Notes: generated by a model not told the origin, from the letters alone. 64,000 nt of DNA from Chitinophagaceae bacterium (GCA_016710165.1 JADJLJ010000001.1:248001-312000); one strand, 5' to 3'. Shown: positions 42,711 through 51,767, numbered from the stretch's first letter. Numbers and translations are program-made.

Positions 42711-42816
42711 TTGTTTGAGGTTTGAAGTTTCTGGCGTTTTTCAGTTAGAAAGCTGTTATAAAACCACAAACCATAAACTACAAACCTCAAACTTCAAACT
42801 GGAAACTGGAAACTTT
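42711..42816. repeat. AAACTTCAAACC-word inverted repeat
   Basis: TTTGAGGTTTGAAGTTT (42714-42730) on the left; AAACCACAAACC, AAACTACAAACCTCAAAC, TTCAAACTGGAAACTGG on the right (42770-42816). It lies in the ndk-nrnA divergent gap and extends the nrnA frame with meaningless codons. Confidence 0.75.
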
Positions 42817-42820
42817 CAAT

Positions 42821-42828
42821 TACTTTTG
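42821..42828 (+). promoter_or_regulatory. Bacteroidota-type -7 box for nrnA
   Basis: TACTTTTG fits TAnnTTTG and ends 9 bases upstream of the nrnA ATG, so the leader would be very short. No clear -33 box. Confidence 0.35.
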
Positions 42829-42837
42829 CGCCGCTTT

Positions 42838-43857
42838 ATGCAGCCATTACAAAATATAGTCACTCAGTTAAGCGAACCCAGGAACGTGGTGATAACCATG
42901 CACCAGAAGCCCGATGCCGATGCCATGGGCTCTGCACTGGGCCTGTATCATTTTTTGATCCAGTTCGGGCATAGCGTTACCGTTATTTCACCTACCAACT
43001 GGGCCTCTTTTTTAAACTGGATGCCCGATTGTAAAAAAGTACTGGATTATGAAGCGGTGGAAACAAAGGCCAATGCAGCCATTGATGCGGCCGACTGGAT
43101 ATTCTGCCTCGACTTTAATGTACTGAGCCGTACCAAGCGTATGGAAGAAAAACTGGCGCTTGCAAAGGGCGACCGGATATTAATTGACCATCACCGGGAA
43201 CCGCAGGTGGAAGTATTTGCGTATGGCAACAGCGATACCGGTAAAAGTTCTACCTCTGAAATGGTGTATGATTTTATCAAAGCATCTGGTCACGATGATA
43301 AGATCAATGAAGCCGTGGCCGAATGTTTATATGCCGGCGCCATGACAGATACCGGTTCTTTCCGTTTTCCTTCTACCACCGCCAGTGTCCACAAAATGAT
43401 CGCTGACCTCAAGGAAAAGGGATTGCAACACAGCCGGGTGCATGAAGAGTTGTTTGATAATTTCCTGGAGAACCGGTTCCGTTTCATCGGCCATGTACTG
43501 ATGAACCGGATGGAAGTCTTTTATGAATACAACACCGCGTTGATCTCCATTCCGCAGTCAGATCTTATCAAGTTCAATATCCGGACCGGCGATACCGAAG
43601 GATTGGTGAATTACCCGCTGAGCATACAGGGCATCAAACTGGCAGCCATCATCATCGACCGGGGAGAGGAACGCAAAAGTTCCTTCCGCAGCAAGGGTGG
43701 GTTTGATGTGAACAGTTTTGCCCGTAAATATTTTAATGGCGGCGGGCATTTCAATGCAGCCGGTGGTTTTAATAAAGAGCCGCTGGAGGAAGTGGTGGCC
43801 AAATTCAAAGCGGCCATTAAAGAAAATACCGATCAGTTAAGCAGTTATCAATTTTAA
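42838..43857 (+). CDS. nrnA: DHH/DHHA1 phosphoesterase (NrnA-like oligoribonuclease / pAp phosphatase)
   Basis: A 339-residue bifunctional nanoRNase-type enzyme. HQKPDADAMGSALGLYHFL (DHH motif I), FCLDFN, LIDHHREPQ (motif III) and GAMTDTGSFRFPST are followed by the DHHA1 substrate-binding part with NGGGHFNAAGGF. It degrades short RNA oligomers and pAp. The open frame starts at 42715, but the first 41 codons are translated repeat sequence; the ATG at 42838 (MQPLQNIVTQLSEPRNVVIT) is chosen. A TAnnTTTG box precedes it. The next gene starts 12 bases downstream. Confidence 0.9.
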   Translation: MQPLQNIVTQLSEPRNVVITMHQKPDADAMGSALGLYHFLIQFGHSVTVISPTNWASFLNWMPDCKKVLDYEAVETKANAAIDAADWIFCLDFNVLSRTKRMEEKLALAKGDRILIDHHREPQVEVFAYGNSDTGKSSTSEMVYDFIKASGHDDKINEAVAECLYAGAMTDTGSFRFPSTTASVHKMIADLKEKGLQHSRVHEELFDNFLENRFRFIGHVLMNRMEVFYEYNTALISIPQSDLIKFNIRTGDTEGLVNYPLSIQGIKLAAIIIDRGEERKSSFRSKGGFDVNSFARKYFNGGGHFNAAGGFNKEPLEEVVAKFKAAIKENTDQLSSYQF

Positions 43858-43869
43858 AAAATACACACA

Positions 43870-44919
43870 ATGAAACAATTCTTTTATCTGGCTTTCTGCG
43901 TTCTGGCTTTAGCTGCCTGTACCGGGGGGTTTAAGAAGGGCGATAAGGGCCTGGAGTATAAACTTTTTGCCAAGGGCAGTGGTAATAAGCCGGGCTACGG
44001 CGACTTTATTCAGCTCCATGTAAAGCAGGTTTACAACGGGGGTACAAAGGATTCCATATTGTACGACAGTCATGATTTCATGCCCCGCATACAGGTGTTT
44101 GATTCAGTAGGTACGCCCCTTGAATACTTTAAGATCATGCGTAACCTGCGGATCGGCGACAGCCTGGTCATCCGCATATTGACAGACAGCCTGCTGAGCC
44201 GTATGAACGGGCAGCCCCTGCCTCCTTATATGAAAAAAGGAAAATTCCTCTACACCCATGTGCGGCTGGTCAATATTTTCAAAACCAGGGACCAGGCCGA
44301 CAGCGCCAACAATGCCGAAAAGATCGTGATGAAACCAAAGCTGTTTAAAAAGCAGATGGAAGATGTTGAAAAAGACATGGCCAAAAATAAAGAGCAGCTT
44401 GCAAAAGACGATAAGATCATTGCAGAATACCTGGCGAAGAACAACATCAAAGCAGAAAAGACCAAATGGGGTACTTATGTTTCCATACAGGCGGAAGGTA
44501 CCGGCGAAAAGATCAATTTCAACAGTGTGGTAACGGTTAACTACACCGGTAAGACACTGGACAGCGGAATTGTATTTGATTCGAATATTGACCCGAAATT
44601 CATGCATGCACAACCATATGAAGTGAAGATCTGGGAAGTAGGCCAGGTGATCATGGGCTGGACAGATGCATTGCTGCAGCTTAAGAATGGCTCACAAGCC
44701 ACTGTCTATATACCTTCCTCACTGGCTTATGGTGAAGCAGGAAATGGAGATAAGATCAAGCCGAATTCAATCCTTGTTTTTGATATGGAGGTGAAGGATG
44801 TAATGGCAGAAGAAGCCTATACTGCCAAACAGAACCAGTTTCAGCAGGAAATGATGCGGAAAATGCAGGAGGAAGAAAAAGCCCGTGTTGACAGCATCGA
44901 AAAAGCAACAAAGAAATAA
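43870..44919 (+). CDS. FKBP-type peptidyl-prolyl isomerase lipoprotein
   Basis: A 349-residue lipoprotein: signal peptide with lipobox ALAAC (Cys17). The C-terminal part is an FKBP domain (about 215-310) with VTVNYTGKTLDSGIVFDSN, VGQVIMGWTDALLQLKNGSQA and YIPSSLAYGEAG, catalysing Xaa-Pro bond rotation during periplasmic folding. The N-terminal half (about 25-140) is a second, degenerate FKBP-like region (YGDFIQLHVKQVYNGGTKDSILYDS). A helical linker (KQMEDVEKDMAKNKEQLAKDDKIIAEYLA) joins them, and the end is a charged coiled coil. It follows nrnA by 12 bases, so the two are likely cotranscribed. Confidence 0.88.
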   Translation: MKQFFYLAFCVLALAACTGGFKKGDKGLEYKLFAKGSGNKPGYGDFIQLHVKQVYNGGTKDSILYDSHDFMPRIQVFDSVGTPLEYFKIMRNLRIGDSLVIRILTDSLLSRMNGQPLPPYMKKGKFLYTHVRLVNIFKTRDQADSANNAEKIVMKPKLFKKQMEDVEKDMAKNKEQLAKDDKIIAEYLAKNNIKAEKTKWGTYVSIQAEGTGEKINFNSVVTVNYTGKTLDSGIVFDSNIDPKFMHAQPYEVKIWEVGQVIMGWTDALLQLKNGSQATVYIPSSLAYGEAGNGDKIKPNSILVFDMEVKDVMAEEAYTAKQNQFQQEMMRKMQEEEKARVDSIEKATKK

Positions 44920-44941
44920 GTAACCTGAATGTATGATGGAG

Positions 44942-44969
44942 GCGCCCTGGGAGATCAGGGCGCTTTTTT
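44942..44969 (+). terminator. Terminator between FKBP gene and folP
   Basis: GCGCCCTG (44942-44949), loop GGAGAT, CAGGGCGC (44956-44963) followed by six T. The stem includes the folP stop codon (TGA read on the minus strand at 44957-44955). Confidence 0.85.
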
Positions 44970-45788
44970 GTATGCACTGTAAAGTGTAACGGCCTCTTTG
45001 GCTTCTTTCACATCATGCACCCGTAGAATGGAAGCGCCGTTCATCAGCGCAATGCTGTTTAATACCGTAGTGCCATTGAGGGCGCCGGCGGCTGTTGTAT
45101 CCAATGTTTTGTAGATACTGCCCTTCCTGGACAAACCCACCAGGAGCGGTTTTTCCAGGATGGAGAATACTTCCAGCCTCTTCAGCAGTTGAAAATTATG
45201 TTCAATTGTTTTTCCAAAGCCAAAACCGGGATCAACAATGACATCCCTGATACCCAGCCGGGTGCATACTTCTATTCTGGCAATAAAAAAATCAAGTACC
45301 TCTTTAACCACATCTTCATACACCGGATCCTGCTGCATGGTTTCCGGTGTGCCTTTCATGTGCATGCATATATAAGGAACATCCAGGCGGGAAACGGTGA
45401 TAAGCATATCCTCATCCAGGTGTCCACCGCTGATGTCATTCACGATGACAGCACCGGCTTCAACAGCTGCTGCAGCAACAGCACTGTTATACGTATCAAC
45501 AGAAATAACTGCACCCGGGTGCGCTTTAAGGATCGCCCTGATCACCGGAACAACACGGCCTGTTTCCTCTTCCAGGGAAACGGGTTTACTGCCGGGGCGG
45601 GTGCTTAATCCGCCAACGTCCAGTATGTCTGCGCCATCCCCGATCATTTTTGCAGCAAGCGAAACGATGCCGTCCATGCCCGAATTCAGATGCCCTTCAT
45701 AAAAGGAATCGGGTGTGGCATTGATGATGCCCATCACCAGTGGCTCCTGTATGTTCAAAAGCCTTCCCCTGCAGTTTATGCTGTACAT
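44955..45788 (-). CDS. folP: Dihydropteroate synthase
   Basis: A 277-residue TIM-barrel enzyme that condenses pterin diphosphate with p-aminobenzoate in folate synthesis. MGIINATPDSFYEG (substrate loop), ILDVGGLSTRPGS, VNDISGG, VIVDPGFGFGKT and LVGLSRKGSI (PABA and pterin binding) are standard. Normal length; the target of sulfonamides. Divergent from the DUF1599 gene with 59 bases between, and the stop is part of the terminator hairpin. Confidence 0.95.
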   Translation of the reverse strand: MYSINCRGRLLNIQEPLVMGIINATPDSFYEGHLNSGMDGIVSLAAKMIGDGADILDVGGLSTRPGSKPVSLEEETGRVVPVIRAILKAHPGAVISVDTYNSAVAAAAVEAGAVIVNDISGGHLDEDMLITVSRLDVPYICMHMKGTPETMQQDPVYEDVVKEVLDFFIARIEVCTRLGIRDVIVDPGFGFGKTIEHNFQLLKRLEVFSILEKPLLVGLSRKGSIYKTLDTTAAGALNGTTVLNSIALMNGASILRVHDVKEAKEAVTLYSAYKKAP

Positions 45789-45801
45789 CCGTATTTTCAG
45801 T

Positions 45802-45809
45802 TATTTTTG
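45802..45809 (+). promoter_or_regulatory. Bacteroidota-type -7 box in the folP/DUF1599 gap
   Basis: TATTTTTG, an exact TAnnTTTG match, 38 bases upstream of the DUF1599 ATG; the -33 box is not obvious. Confidence 0.35.
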
Positions 45810-45847
45810 AGTTATTATCGCACGAAGTTACAAATGCATATTGATAA

Positions 45848-46396
45848 ATGAATACGAACCAGCAATACGATAGGGCTGTTGATTCCTGCAAAGAGATATT
45901 CCTGAAGAAAACAAAGGATTATGGAACGTCCTGGCGGGTCTACCGCATCATTTCTGTTGCCGACCAGATCTATATAAAAGCAAAACGCATCCGTACCGTA
46001 CAGCAGACGGGGGTTCAGAAGATAGGCGATGATATCATCAGTGAATTCAAAGGCATACTTAATTATGGTATCATCGGATTGATACAGCTGGACATACAGG
46101 ATGATGAGCTGGAAGAACTGCCGGTAGAGACCGTGGAGAAACTGTACAACGAAAAAGTAAGCATTGCCAAAAAACTGATGCAGGATAAAAATCATGATTA
46201 CGGGGAAGCATGGCGGGAGATGAGCCAGGAAAGTTTTGCGGACCTGATACTGGCGAAGGTATTACGCATCAAACAGATCCTTCTGAACGAAGGCAAGACC
46301 ATCATCAGCGAAGGGATTGATGCCAATTTCTATGATATTATAAACTATGCAGTGTTTGCATTGATACTGGTGGAAGAAAAGGTTCATAGCTCATAG
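45848..46396 (+). CDS. DUF1599 (nucleotide modification associated) family protein
   Basis: A 182-residue protein made of two similar halves, each with KDYGTSWRVYR or HDYGEAWREM (residues about 23-33 and 115-124), a DQIYIKAKRIR or DLILAKVLRIKQ helix and an INYGIIGLIQL or INYAVFALIL end; this internal repeat is the DUF1599 signature. In Bacteroidota it usually stands between folP and a DoxX-like membrane protein, as seen here. Role unproven; DUF1599 has been linked by others to nucleotide modification. No signal peptide. Confidence 0.85.
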   Translation: MNTNQQYDRAVDSCKEIFLKKTKDYGTSWRVYRIISVADQIYIKAKRIRTVQQTGVQKIGDDIISEFKGILNYGIIGLIQLDIQDDELEELPVETVEKLYNEKVSIAKKLMQDKNHDYGEAWREMSQESFADLILAKVLRIKQILLNEGKTIISEGIDANFYDIINYAVFALILVEEKVHSS

Positions 46397-46424
46397 TTCA
46401 TGGTTCATAGCGAATGATTCATTG
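46380..46424. repeat. GTTCATAG-word repeats
   Basis: GGTTCATAGCTCATAGTTC, ATGGTTCATAG and further words between the DUF1599 and DoxX-type genes; the first copies overlap the last codons of DUF1599 (VHSS). Confidence 0.5.
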
Positions 46425-46443
46425 TAAAACTGAATTTTACTTT

Positions 46444-47556
46444 ATGAAGATAGCCGTTAGTATTTCAAGGATCCTGGTTGGTACGTTGTTCATTTTTTCA
46501 GGATTGGTAAAAGCCATTGACCCGCTCGGGCTGGCGTATAAAATGCAGGAATTCTTTGAAGCGTGGGCAGGCAGCGGTTTTTTGGTAAGCCTGCTCGACT
46601 GGCTGCATGACCAGTCGCTGTGGTTCTCTGTGCTGATGATAACCCTGGAAGTGGTACTGGGTGTGGCGCTCTTACTGGGCTGGAAAACAAAAACCGTCTC
46701 CCGTCTTTTACTGCTGCTGATGCTGTTCTTCACGTTCCTTACCAGTTATGTTCTGTTCAGCGGCAAAATAAGGGCCTGTGGATGTTTTGGCGATTGCATC
46801 CCGCTTACACCGGAGCAGACATTTACAAAGGACATCATCCTGCTGCTGCTGGTGCTGATCATTTTATTTGGAATAAAACACATCCGGCCCTTCCTTCCGA
46901 ATCGTGTGAATATTGTGCTGTTCACGCTTTGTCTTTCCGGTGTGCTGGGCCTGCAATGGTATGTGCTGCACCATTTGCCTGTTAAGGATTGTTTACCCTT
47001 CCAGGCGGGAAATAATATACTGGAACTGCGTAAAATGCCCAAGGATGCCATCCCCGACAAATACGATTATGTATTTGTGTACCGGAAGAACGGTGCGTCA
47101 AAAGAATTTAAAGTGGATGCCCTGCCAGACAGTACCTGGGAGTTTGTGGACAGAAAGCAAAGATTGCTGGAAAAAGGCAAGAACAATGTGCCGCTGATAA
47201 ATGATTTCATTTTAACCACCGCCAGCGGGAACGATACTACGGAAGCCGTGCTCAGCCAGCCGGGAGAATACTACCTGCTTTTTGTAAAAGAATTCAACCG
47301 GAAAGAGGATGTCTGGTATGATGGGTTTATTGATTTTTATTCCAGGTCTGCTTTGCCGGTTTATGTGGTAACGGCCGACAGTAAAACAGCGAACACGGTA
47401 TTCAACAGAACGGGGCAGGCTGCTGTGCCGGTATTTACCTGTGACGTTACAGCCATCAAAACGGCTGCACGGGTAAACCCTACGTTGTACAAAATGAACG
47501 GGCCTGTAATTAAAAACAAGTGGAGCTGGGAAGACGCCAGGAAGATCGTAAAGTGA
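46444..47556 (+). CDS. DoxX-like membrane protein of the BT_3928 family
   Basis: A 370-residue inner-membrane protein. The first 150 residues form a DoxX/MauE-type four-helix bundle (ISRILVGTLFIFSGLVKAIDPLGLAYKM; CGCFGDCIPL holds a pair of redox-capable cysteines), followed by a periplasmic part of about 190 residues (LPDSTWEFVDRKQRLLEKG, YLLFVKEFNRKEDVWYDGFIDF). The frame is open ten codons upstream; the ATG at 46444 (MKIAVSIS) starts the first helix and is preferred. Conserved neighbours are folP and DUF1599. An electron- or thiol-transfer role is inferred from DoxX relatives. Confidence 0.82.
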   Translation: MKIAVSISRILVGTLFIFSGLVKAIDPLGLAYKMQEFFEAWAGSGFLVSLLDWLHDQSLWFSVLMITLEVVLGVALLLGWKTKTVSRLLLLLMLFFTFLTSYVLFSGKIRACGCFGDCIPLTPEQTFTKDIILLLLVLIILFGIKHIRPFLPNRVNIVLFTLCLSGVLGLQWYVLHHLPVKDCLPFQAGNNILELRKMPKDAIPDKYDYVFVYRKNGASKEFKVDALPDSTWEFVDRKQRLLEKGKNNVPLINDFILTTASGNDTTEAVLSQPGEYYLLFVKEFNRKEDVWYDGFIDFYSRSALPVYVVTADSKTANTVFNRTGQAAVPVFTCDVTAIKTAARVNPTLYKMNGPVIKNKWSWEDARKIVK

Positions 47557-47575
47557 GGTAACATAAACCGAAAGC

Positions 47576-48622
47576 ATGACCTACCTCTTTAAAAAATTAT
47601 TCTATTCTGTATTTGTACTGCTTGGGGTAGTGGTACTGGTCTTTGTCATGTTCCAGGGTTTTGGAGATCCCGCCCGGATGGTCGTTGGACAAACGGGCGA
47701 TAAGAAAACCATGGACAATATACGGAGTGACCTTTACCTTGACCAGCCGAAATGGAAGCAATTCTTTCTTTATCTCAATGATGTTTCACCCATTTGTGTT
47801 CACAGCCGGGCGGATATTGAAAAGAGGGAGCTCCGGGGTTTTTTTACCGGGGGAGAGAACAGGTTTGGCATAAAGATGCCCTACCTGCGCAAAAGTTATC
47901 AAACCAAAAAACAAGTGGGGGAGGTATTGCTGGAGGCTTTGCCCGGCACATTGATCCTGGCTTTTGCTGCCATGCTTTTTGCCAGCTTCACCGGTATTTT
48001 GCTTGGAGTGCTGGCCGCAATTAAAAAAGGGACCTGGCTGGATACCACGGCGGTGTTCTCCAGTATTGCCGGCATATCGGCGCCTTCCTTTTTTATGGCC
48101 ATCATCATTGCATTTTTATTTGGGGTGGTACTGCATGATTATACCGGCCTGAATTTAACCGGTAGCTGGTACGACATTGATGAAGTGACCGGGGCAAAAT
48201 ACCTCAACCTTAAAAATCTTATCCTTCCTGCGTTCACATTGGGCATCCGCCCGCTGGCCATCATCACACAACTCACCCGCAGTTCCATGCTGGATGTGCT
48301 GAACCAGGATTACATACGTACCGCGTATGCAAAAGGTCTGCCTAAAAGGGCCATCCTCTTCAAACATGCTTTACGCAATGCCCTCAACCCGGTGATCACA
48401 GCAGTTACCGGCTGGTTTGCCGAACTGCTTGCCGGCGCTTTTTTCATTGAATATATCTTTGGCTGGAAAGGGATCGGCAAAGTAACCGTGGATGCGCTGG
48501 AAAAACTGGATTACCCCGTTGTGATGGGATCTGTTCTGCTCAGCGCATGCATCTTTATACTCATCAACCTGTTTGCGGATGTTTTGTACCGCATCATTGA
48601 CCCAAGAATAAAAAGTTCGTAA
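47576..48622 (+). CDS. ABC transporter permease, DppB/OppB type
   Basis: A 348-residue inner-membrane permease for a peptide or nickel-type ABC importer. The BPD_transp_1 signature EAA loop is ILFKHALRNALNPVITAVTGWF (about 260-280), preceded by the family segment SSMLDVLNQDYIRTAYAKGLPKR. An extra insertion after the first helix (residues about 55-105, HSRADIEKRELRGFFTGGENRFG) is typical of Bacteroidota copies. No binding protein, second permease or ATPase lies near, so partners must be elsewhere. It starts 19 bases after the DoxX gene. Confidence 0.85.
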   Translation: MTYLFKKLFYSVFVLLGVVVLVFVMFQGFGDPARMVVGQTGDKKTMDNIRSDLYLDQPKWKQFFLYLNDVSPICVHSRADIEKRELRGFFTGGENRFGIKMPYLRKSYQTKKQVGEVLLEALPGTLILAFAAMLFASFTGILLGVLAAIKKGTWLDTTAVFSSIAGISAPSFFMAIIIAFLFGVVLHDYTGLNLTGSWYDIDEVTGAKYLNLKNLILPAFTLGIRPLAIITQLTRSSMLDVLNQDYIRTAYAKGLPKRAILFKHALRNALNPVITAVTGWFAELLAGAFFIEYIFGWKGIGKVTVDALEKLDYPVVMGSVLLSACIFILINLFADVLYRIIDPRIKSS

Positions 48623-48630
48623 AGGGAAAC

Positions 48631-48993
48631 TCAATTTTCAGCCATCCCGCCTTCAACCCATTTTTTTACAATGCTGATCTCCGTTTCTGAAAGTTTTGGA
48701 TTCCGCATGGGCATGAAACCTCTTTCACCGGGGTTTTTCTGAACACGCTCTGCCATGGCAGCGCCAAATTTTGAAGCCGTGGCATAGGTTTCAAAGTTTG
48801 CCTTATTGCCTCCTTTGGAAGGAATATGGCAGGGAGCGCATTTCGCCTGTATAAGAGGTAATACATCTGCAGTATAGGAAGTTGCTTTGGGCTTCGGTGC
48901 TTCTGCTGCCGTAGCGGACGGGGTTGTTTTTTTAGCGCAGGACACAAAGAGGATCAGTGTTAACAGTGTAATTGCTGCAAATAAATGTTTCAT
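48631..48993 (-). CDS. Cytochrome c-like lipoprotein
   Basis: A 120-residue lipoprotein: signal peptide with lipobox LFVSC (Cys19), a short Ala/Pro-rich linker, and a single-heme c-type domain. The heme motif is CAPCH (52-56), the likely distal Met is in GFMPM (92-96), and a VKKWVEGGM helix follows. This type (CxxCH lipoproteins of about 120 residues) serves in periplasmic electron transfer. ATG start. Convergent with the permease gene (8 bases apart). Confidence 0.85.
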   Translation of the reverse strand: MKHLFAAITLLTLILFVSCAKKTTPSATAAEAPKPKATSYTADVLPLIQAKCAPCHIPSKGGNKANFETYATASKFGAAMAERVQKNPGERGFMPMRNPKLSETEISIVKKWVEGGMAEN

Positions 48994-49178
48994 GCCGTTT
49001 GTTTTGATTTTGATTCTAAACTAACGAAAATAAATAAAATGGGGTTGCTTTTTTTATAAATGGCAGAAGCGTGCATCGGGCTGTTAACAAATGCTTTATA
49101 TCCGTTAACATATCCTTTGTAAACATCCGGTATGACAAAACATCTTAAGGGCATTATTAACTTTTAAAAATTACAACT

Positions 49179-49580
49179 ATGAAAAAGATGTTTACACTAT
49201 TGATCTCCGGATTGATGTTTACCACCGCATTTGCACAAAATGGCCCGAAGGAAGAATGGAACGGTAAAGACCGGTACGATGATCCCAAAGATGAAGGAAG
49301 CAAGAGCTTCGACAAGTATGACAAGCATGATGGCCGTGGCAACACCTACTACTTCACTGCACGTGAAAAAGATATGCAGATCAACCGGATAAACCGGGAA
49401 TACGATAACAGGATCCTTGCGGTGCAGAGCAGATTCTTCATGAGCCGGTATGATAAAATGCGCCAGGTAAGGTTCCTCGAAGAGCAGCGAAACCGTGAAA
49501 TCCGTATGGTGATGGATAAATTCTATGACAGAAGAAACAAGTTCACCCATCCAAAGCGAAGGGGTTATGATAAATGGTAA
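49179..49580 (+). CDS. Small secreted hypothetical protein
   Basis: A 133-residue protein with signal peptide MKKMFTLLISGLMFTTAFAQ and a highly charged remainder: an acidic/basic DKYDKHDGRG segment, then a long helix rich in Arg (INRINREYDNRILAVQSRF and RFLEEQRNREIRMVMDKFYDRR). No family I know; possibly a periplasmic coiled-coil protein. Closed by a perfect terminator. Start is ATG after an A/T-rich leader. Confidence 0.7.
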   Translation: MKKMFTLLISGLMFTTAFAQNGPKEEWNGKDRYDDPKDEGSKSFDKYDKHDGRGNTYYFTAREKDMQINRINREYDNRILAVQSRFFMSRYDKMRQVRFLEEQRNREIRMVMDKFYDRRNKFTHPKRRGYDKW

Positions 49581-49609
49581 CCGGAATTCAGGTACGGGCA
49601 TTGGCAATA

Positions 49610-49637
49610 AAAAGGCTGCTGGATCCAGCAGCCTTTT
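49610..49637. terminator. Perfect palindromic terminator
   Basis: AAAAGGCTGCTGGA and its exact complement TCCAGCAGCCTTTT, with no loop bases beyond the centre; lies between the convergent secreted protein and the Tat gene. Confidence 0.92.
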
Positions 49638-49665
49638 CTCACTTTAAAACTGTATCTGGTCTCTG

Positions 49666-50381
49666 TTATACGCGTACGTAAGAGCACTTGTGTTCCTGGG
49701 CACGGCTTATGGCCCACAAGCCCGACGGCATTAACGGAATACCCGGCAATACACCCGAAAGCCAGTCATTCTTCACCTCCTCATGATTCAATTTCATATT
49801 GCCTGCTACCACCGCACTCAGCACATTGATGGCCATGCCGCACACACAGAACATCACGCCGCTTTCCTGTAATTCATTAATGCCGATGGGCACCGGTCCA
49901 ACACCCGGTATGCTGTAACCCGGGTTCGGTTTCCAGAAACGGTTACGTACCGAAGGGGCACCGGTAGTATCGTCCTTGATGTTGAATACTTCGCCGAGTT
50001 TATATTTTGCCCACAGGCGGTCCTCCATGGCATAGGGAATGGCATTGTGGCGCAATATCACCACGGCATTACTTTCCTTCTCCGGGGTTCCGGTGGCAGC
50101 ATTGGTGAGTAAAAAGACCTTTGGCCATGCGAAAGGTAAAATGGATTCCTTGCCTTGTTTTGGATCAACCACATCAAACACCATCCGGTGTTTGCCCTTT
50201 ATCTGGTTAAACCATTCTTCCGGGTCTCCGGGTGATCTGTTTTGTTTTCAAGAGAGGATACTATGCCTGCATTCGCCCTGGTAGATGCACCGAAGGTGGA
50301 TAGTCCGAATGCAGCAGCGCCTGTAGCAATGGTTCCCAGGAATTTCCGGCGGGGTGATATTCCTGAATTGTTTCTGTTCAT
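49666..50381 (-). CDS. Twin-arginine-exported protein, frameshifted
   Basis: Two frames read as one gene. The first (50381-50199) encodes MNRNNSGISPRRKFLGTIAT and a hydrophobic stretch, a Tat signal with SPRRKFLG at residues 9-16, and diverges after NKTDHP. Adding one G to the three-G run at 50230-50232 continues it as GDPEEWFNQIKGKHRMVFDV into the second frame (49666-50184), giving 238 residues. The mature part has VVILRHNAIPYAM, RLWAKYKLGEVF and LQESGVMFCVCGMAIN; it recalls DsrE-like-fold Tat proteins of Bacteroidota, but I cannot assign a function. One Cys-pair (CVC) may be redox active. Confidence 0.75.
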
Positions 50382-50545
50382 TTTTTAAAGAATTTAGTTT
50401 TTAAAAAATCAATACCTTAAAAATAATGGGGGTAGCCAAGCTACAAACAAGATTTGTCATTTGCAAGCAAAAGCGTAAACTGTTTTACAGGGTTTAGCCG
50501 GTTTCCTTAGTGCCCGGTGTCTGAACCTGCTTAGCCGGTTATGCT

Positions 50546-50553
50546 TATATTTG
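50546..50553 (+). promoter_or_regulatory. Bacteroidota-type -7 box for the thiolase gene
   Basis: TATATTTG, exact TAnnTTTG, 20 bases upstream of the ATG at 50574; a weak CTG-type -33 box is at about 50521. Confidence 0.45.
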
Positions 50554-50573
50554 CATCTTAAATTTCAAGCTAT

Positions 50574-51752
50574 ATGAGAGAAGTGTATATCATTTCAGCG
50601 GTTCGTACCCCCATTGGAAGTTTTGGAGGTTCATTAAAAGATCTTACGGCCACCCAGTTGGGCGCCATCGCCATAAAAGGCGCTTTAAAAAAGGCCGGTA
50701 TTGCCCCCGAACTGGTAGAAGAGGTTCTGATGGGTTCTGTGGTACAGGCAAACCTGGGACAGGCGCCTGCACACCAGGCTGCAAAATTTGCCGGCCTGCC
50801 GGATACGGTCTGCAGCACAACCATTAACAAGGTCTGTGCCAGCGCCATGAAAGCCATTGTGCAGGGCGCTCAAAGCATATTGCTGGGCGATGCCGATGTG
50901 GTGGTTGCCGGAGGTATGGAAAGCATGAGCAATGCTCCTTTTTATGCCGATAGCCTTCGCTGGGGCAATAAATATGGCAATGCACAATTAATAGACGGCC
51001 TTGCAAAGGATGGCCTCACCGATGTATATGATGGTAAAGCAATGGGTAATGCTGCAGAGCTTTGTGCTGCAACCTGCGGAATAACAAGGGAAGACCAGGA
51101 TGCTTTTGCCATTGAAAGTTATAAGAGGAGCCAGGCTGCCATTGAAAGCGGGAAATTTGATGAAGAGATCGTACCGGTGGAAATTCCGCAGAAGAAAGGA
51201 GACCCCCTGCTTTTTACAAAGGACGAAGAACCGTATAAAGTAAAGTTCGATAAAGTGGCAGGCCTGAAGGGCGCATTTCAGAAGGATGGGACGGTAACTG
51301 CCGCCAATGCTTCCACCATGAATGACGGCGCTGCCGCCCTTGTTCTGGTGAGTAAGGAAAAAGCAGCGGCACTGGGTTTGAAACCCATCGCTAAAATAGT
51401 ATCTTACGCCGATGCCAGCCAGGAGCCGGTATGGTTTACCACAGCACCGGCAGTAGCCGTACCCAAAGCAGTTGCCAAAGCCGGACTGAAAATGGAAGAC
51501 ATTGAATACTGGGAACTGAATGAGGCATTTTCGGTGGTAGGCATTGAGAACAGCCGCCGCATGAAACTGGATCCGTCCAAAGTAAATGTGAATGGCGGCG
51601 CTGTTTCGATCGGTCATCCGCTGGGCTGCAGCGGTGCAAGGATCGTGGTGACACTGATCAATGTATTAAAGCAGAACAAAGCTAAATACGGCGCTGCAGG
51701 GATCTGCCACGGAGGAGGAGGGGCCAGTGCCATTGTGATAGAAAATATATAA
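50574..51752 (+). CDS. Acetyl-CoA C-acetyltransferase (thiolase)
   Basis: A 392-residue biosynthetic-type thiolase that interconverts two acetyl-CoA and acetoacetyl-CoA. The acylated Cys88 is in NKVCASAMKAI, His348 in AVSIGHPLGCSGAR and the proton-donating Cys378 in GICHGGG; the NEAFSVVG segment completes the site. Numbering matches classic thiolase II. No beta-oxidation partners lie adjacent; the GNAT gene follows after 15 bases. TAnnTTTG box upstream. Confidence 0.94.
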   Translation: MREVYIISAVRTPIGSFGGSLKDLTATQLGAIAIKGALKKAGIAPELVEEVLMGSVVQANLGQAPAHQAAKFAGLPDTVCSTTINKVCASAMKAIVQGAQSILLGDADVVVAGGMESMSNAPFYADSLRWGNKYGNAQLIDGLAKDGLTDVYDGKAMGNAAELCAATCGITREDQDAFAIESYKRSQAAIESGKFDEEIVPVEIPQKKGDPLLFTKDEEPYKVKFDKVAGLKGAFQKDGTVTAANASTMNDGAAALVLVSKEKAAALGLKPIAKIVSYADASQEPVWFTTAPAVAVPKAVAKAGLKMEDIEYWELNEAFSVVGIENSRRMKLDPSKVNVNGGAVSIGHPLGCSGARIVVTLINVLKQNKAKYGAAGICHGGGGASAIVIENI

Positions 51753-51767
51753 ATATAAACCAGCAAA

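Noticed and set aside
42715..42837. N-terminal extension of NrnA
   Set aside because: It is the translated AAACTTCAAACC repeat.
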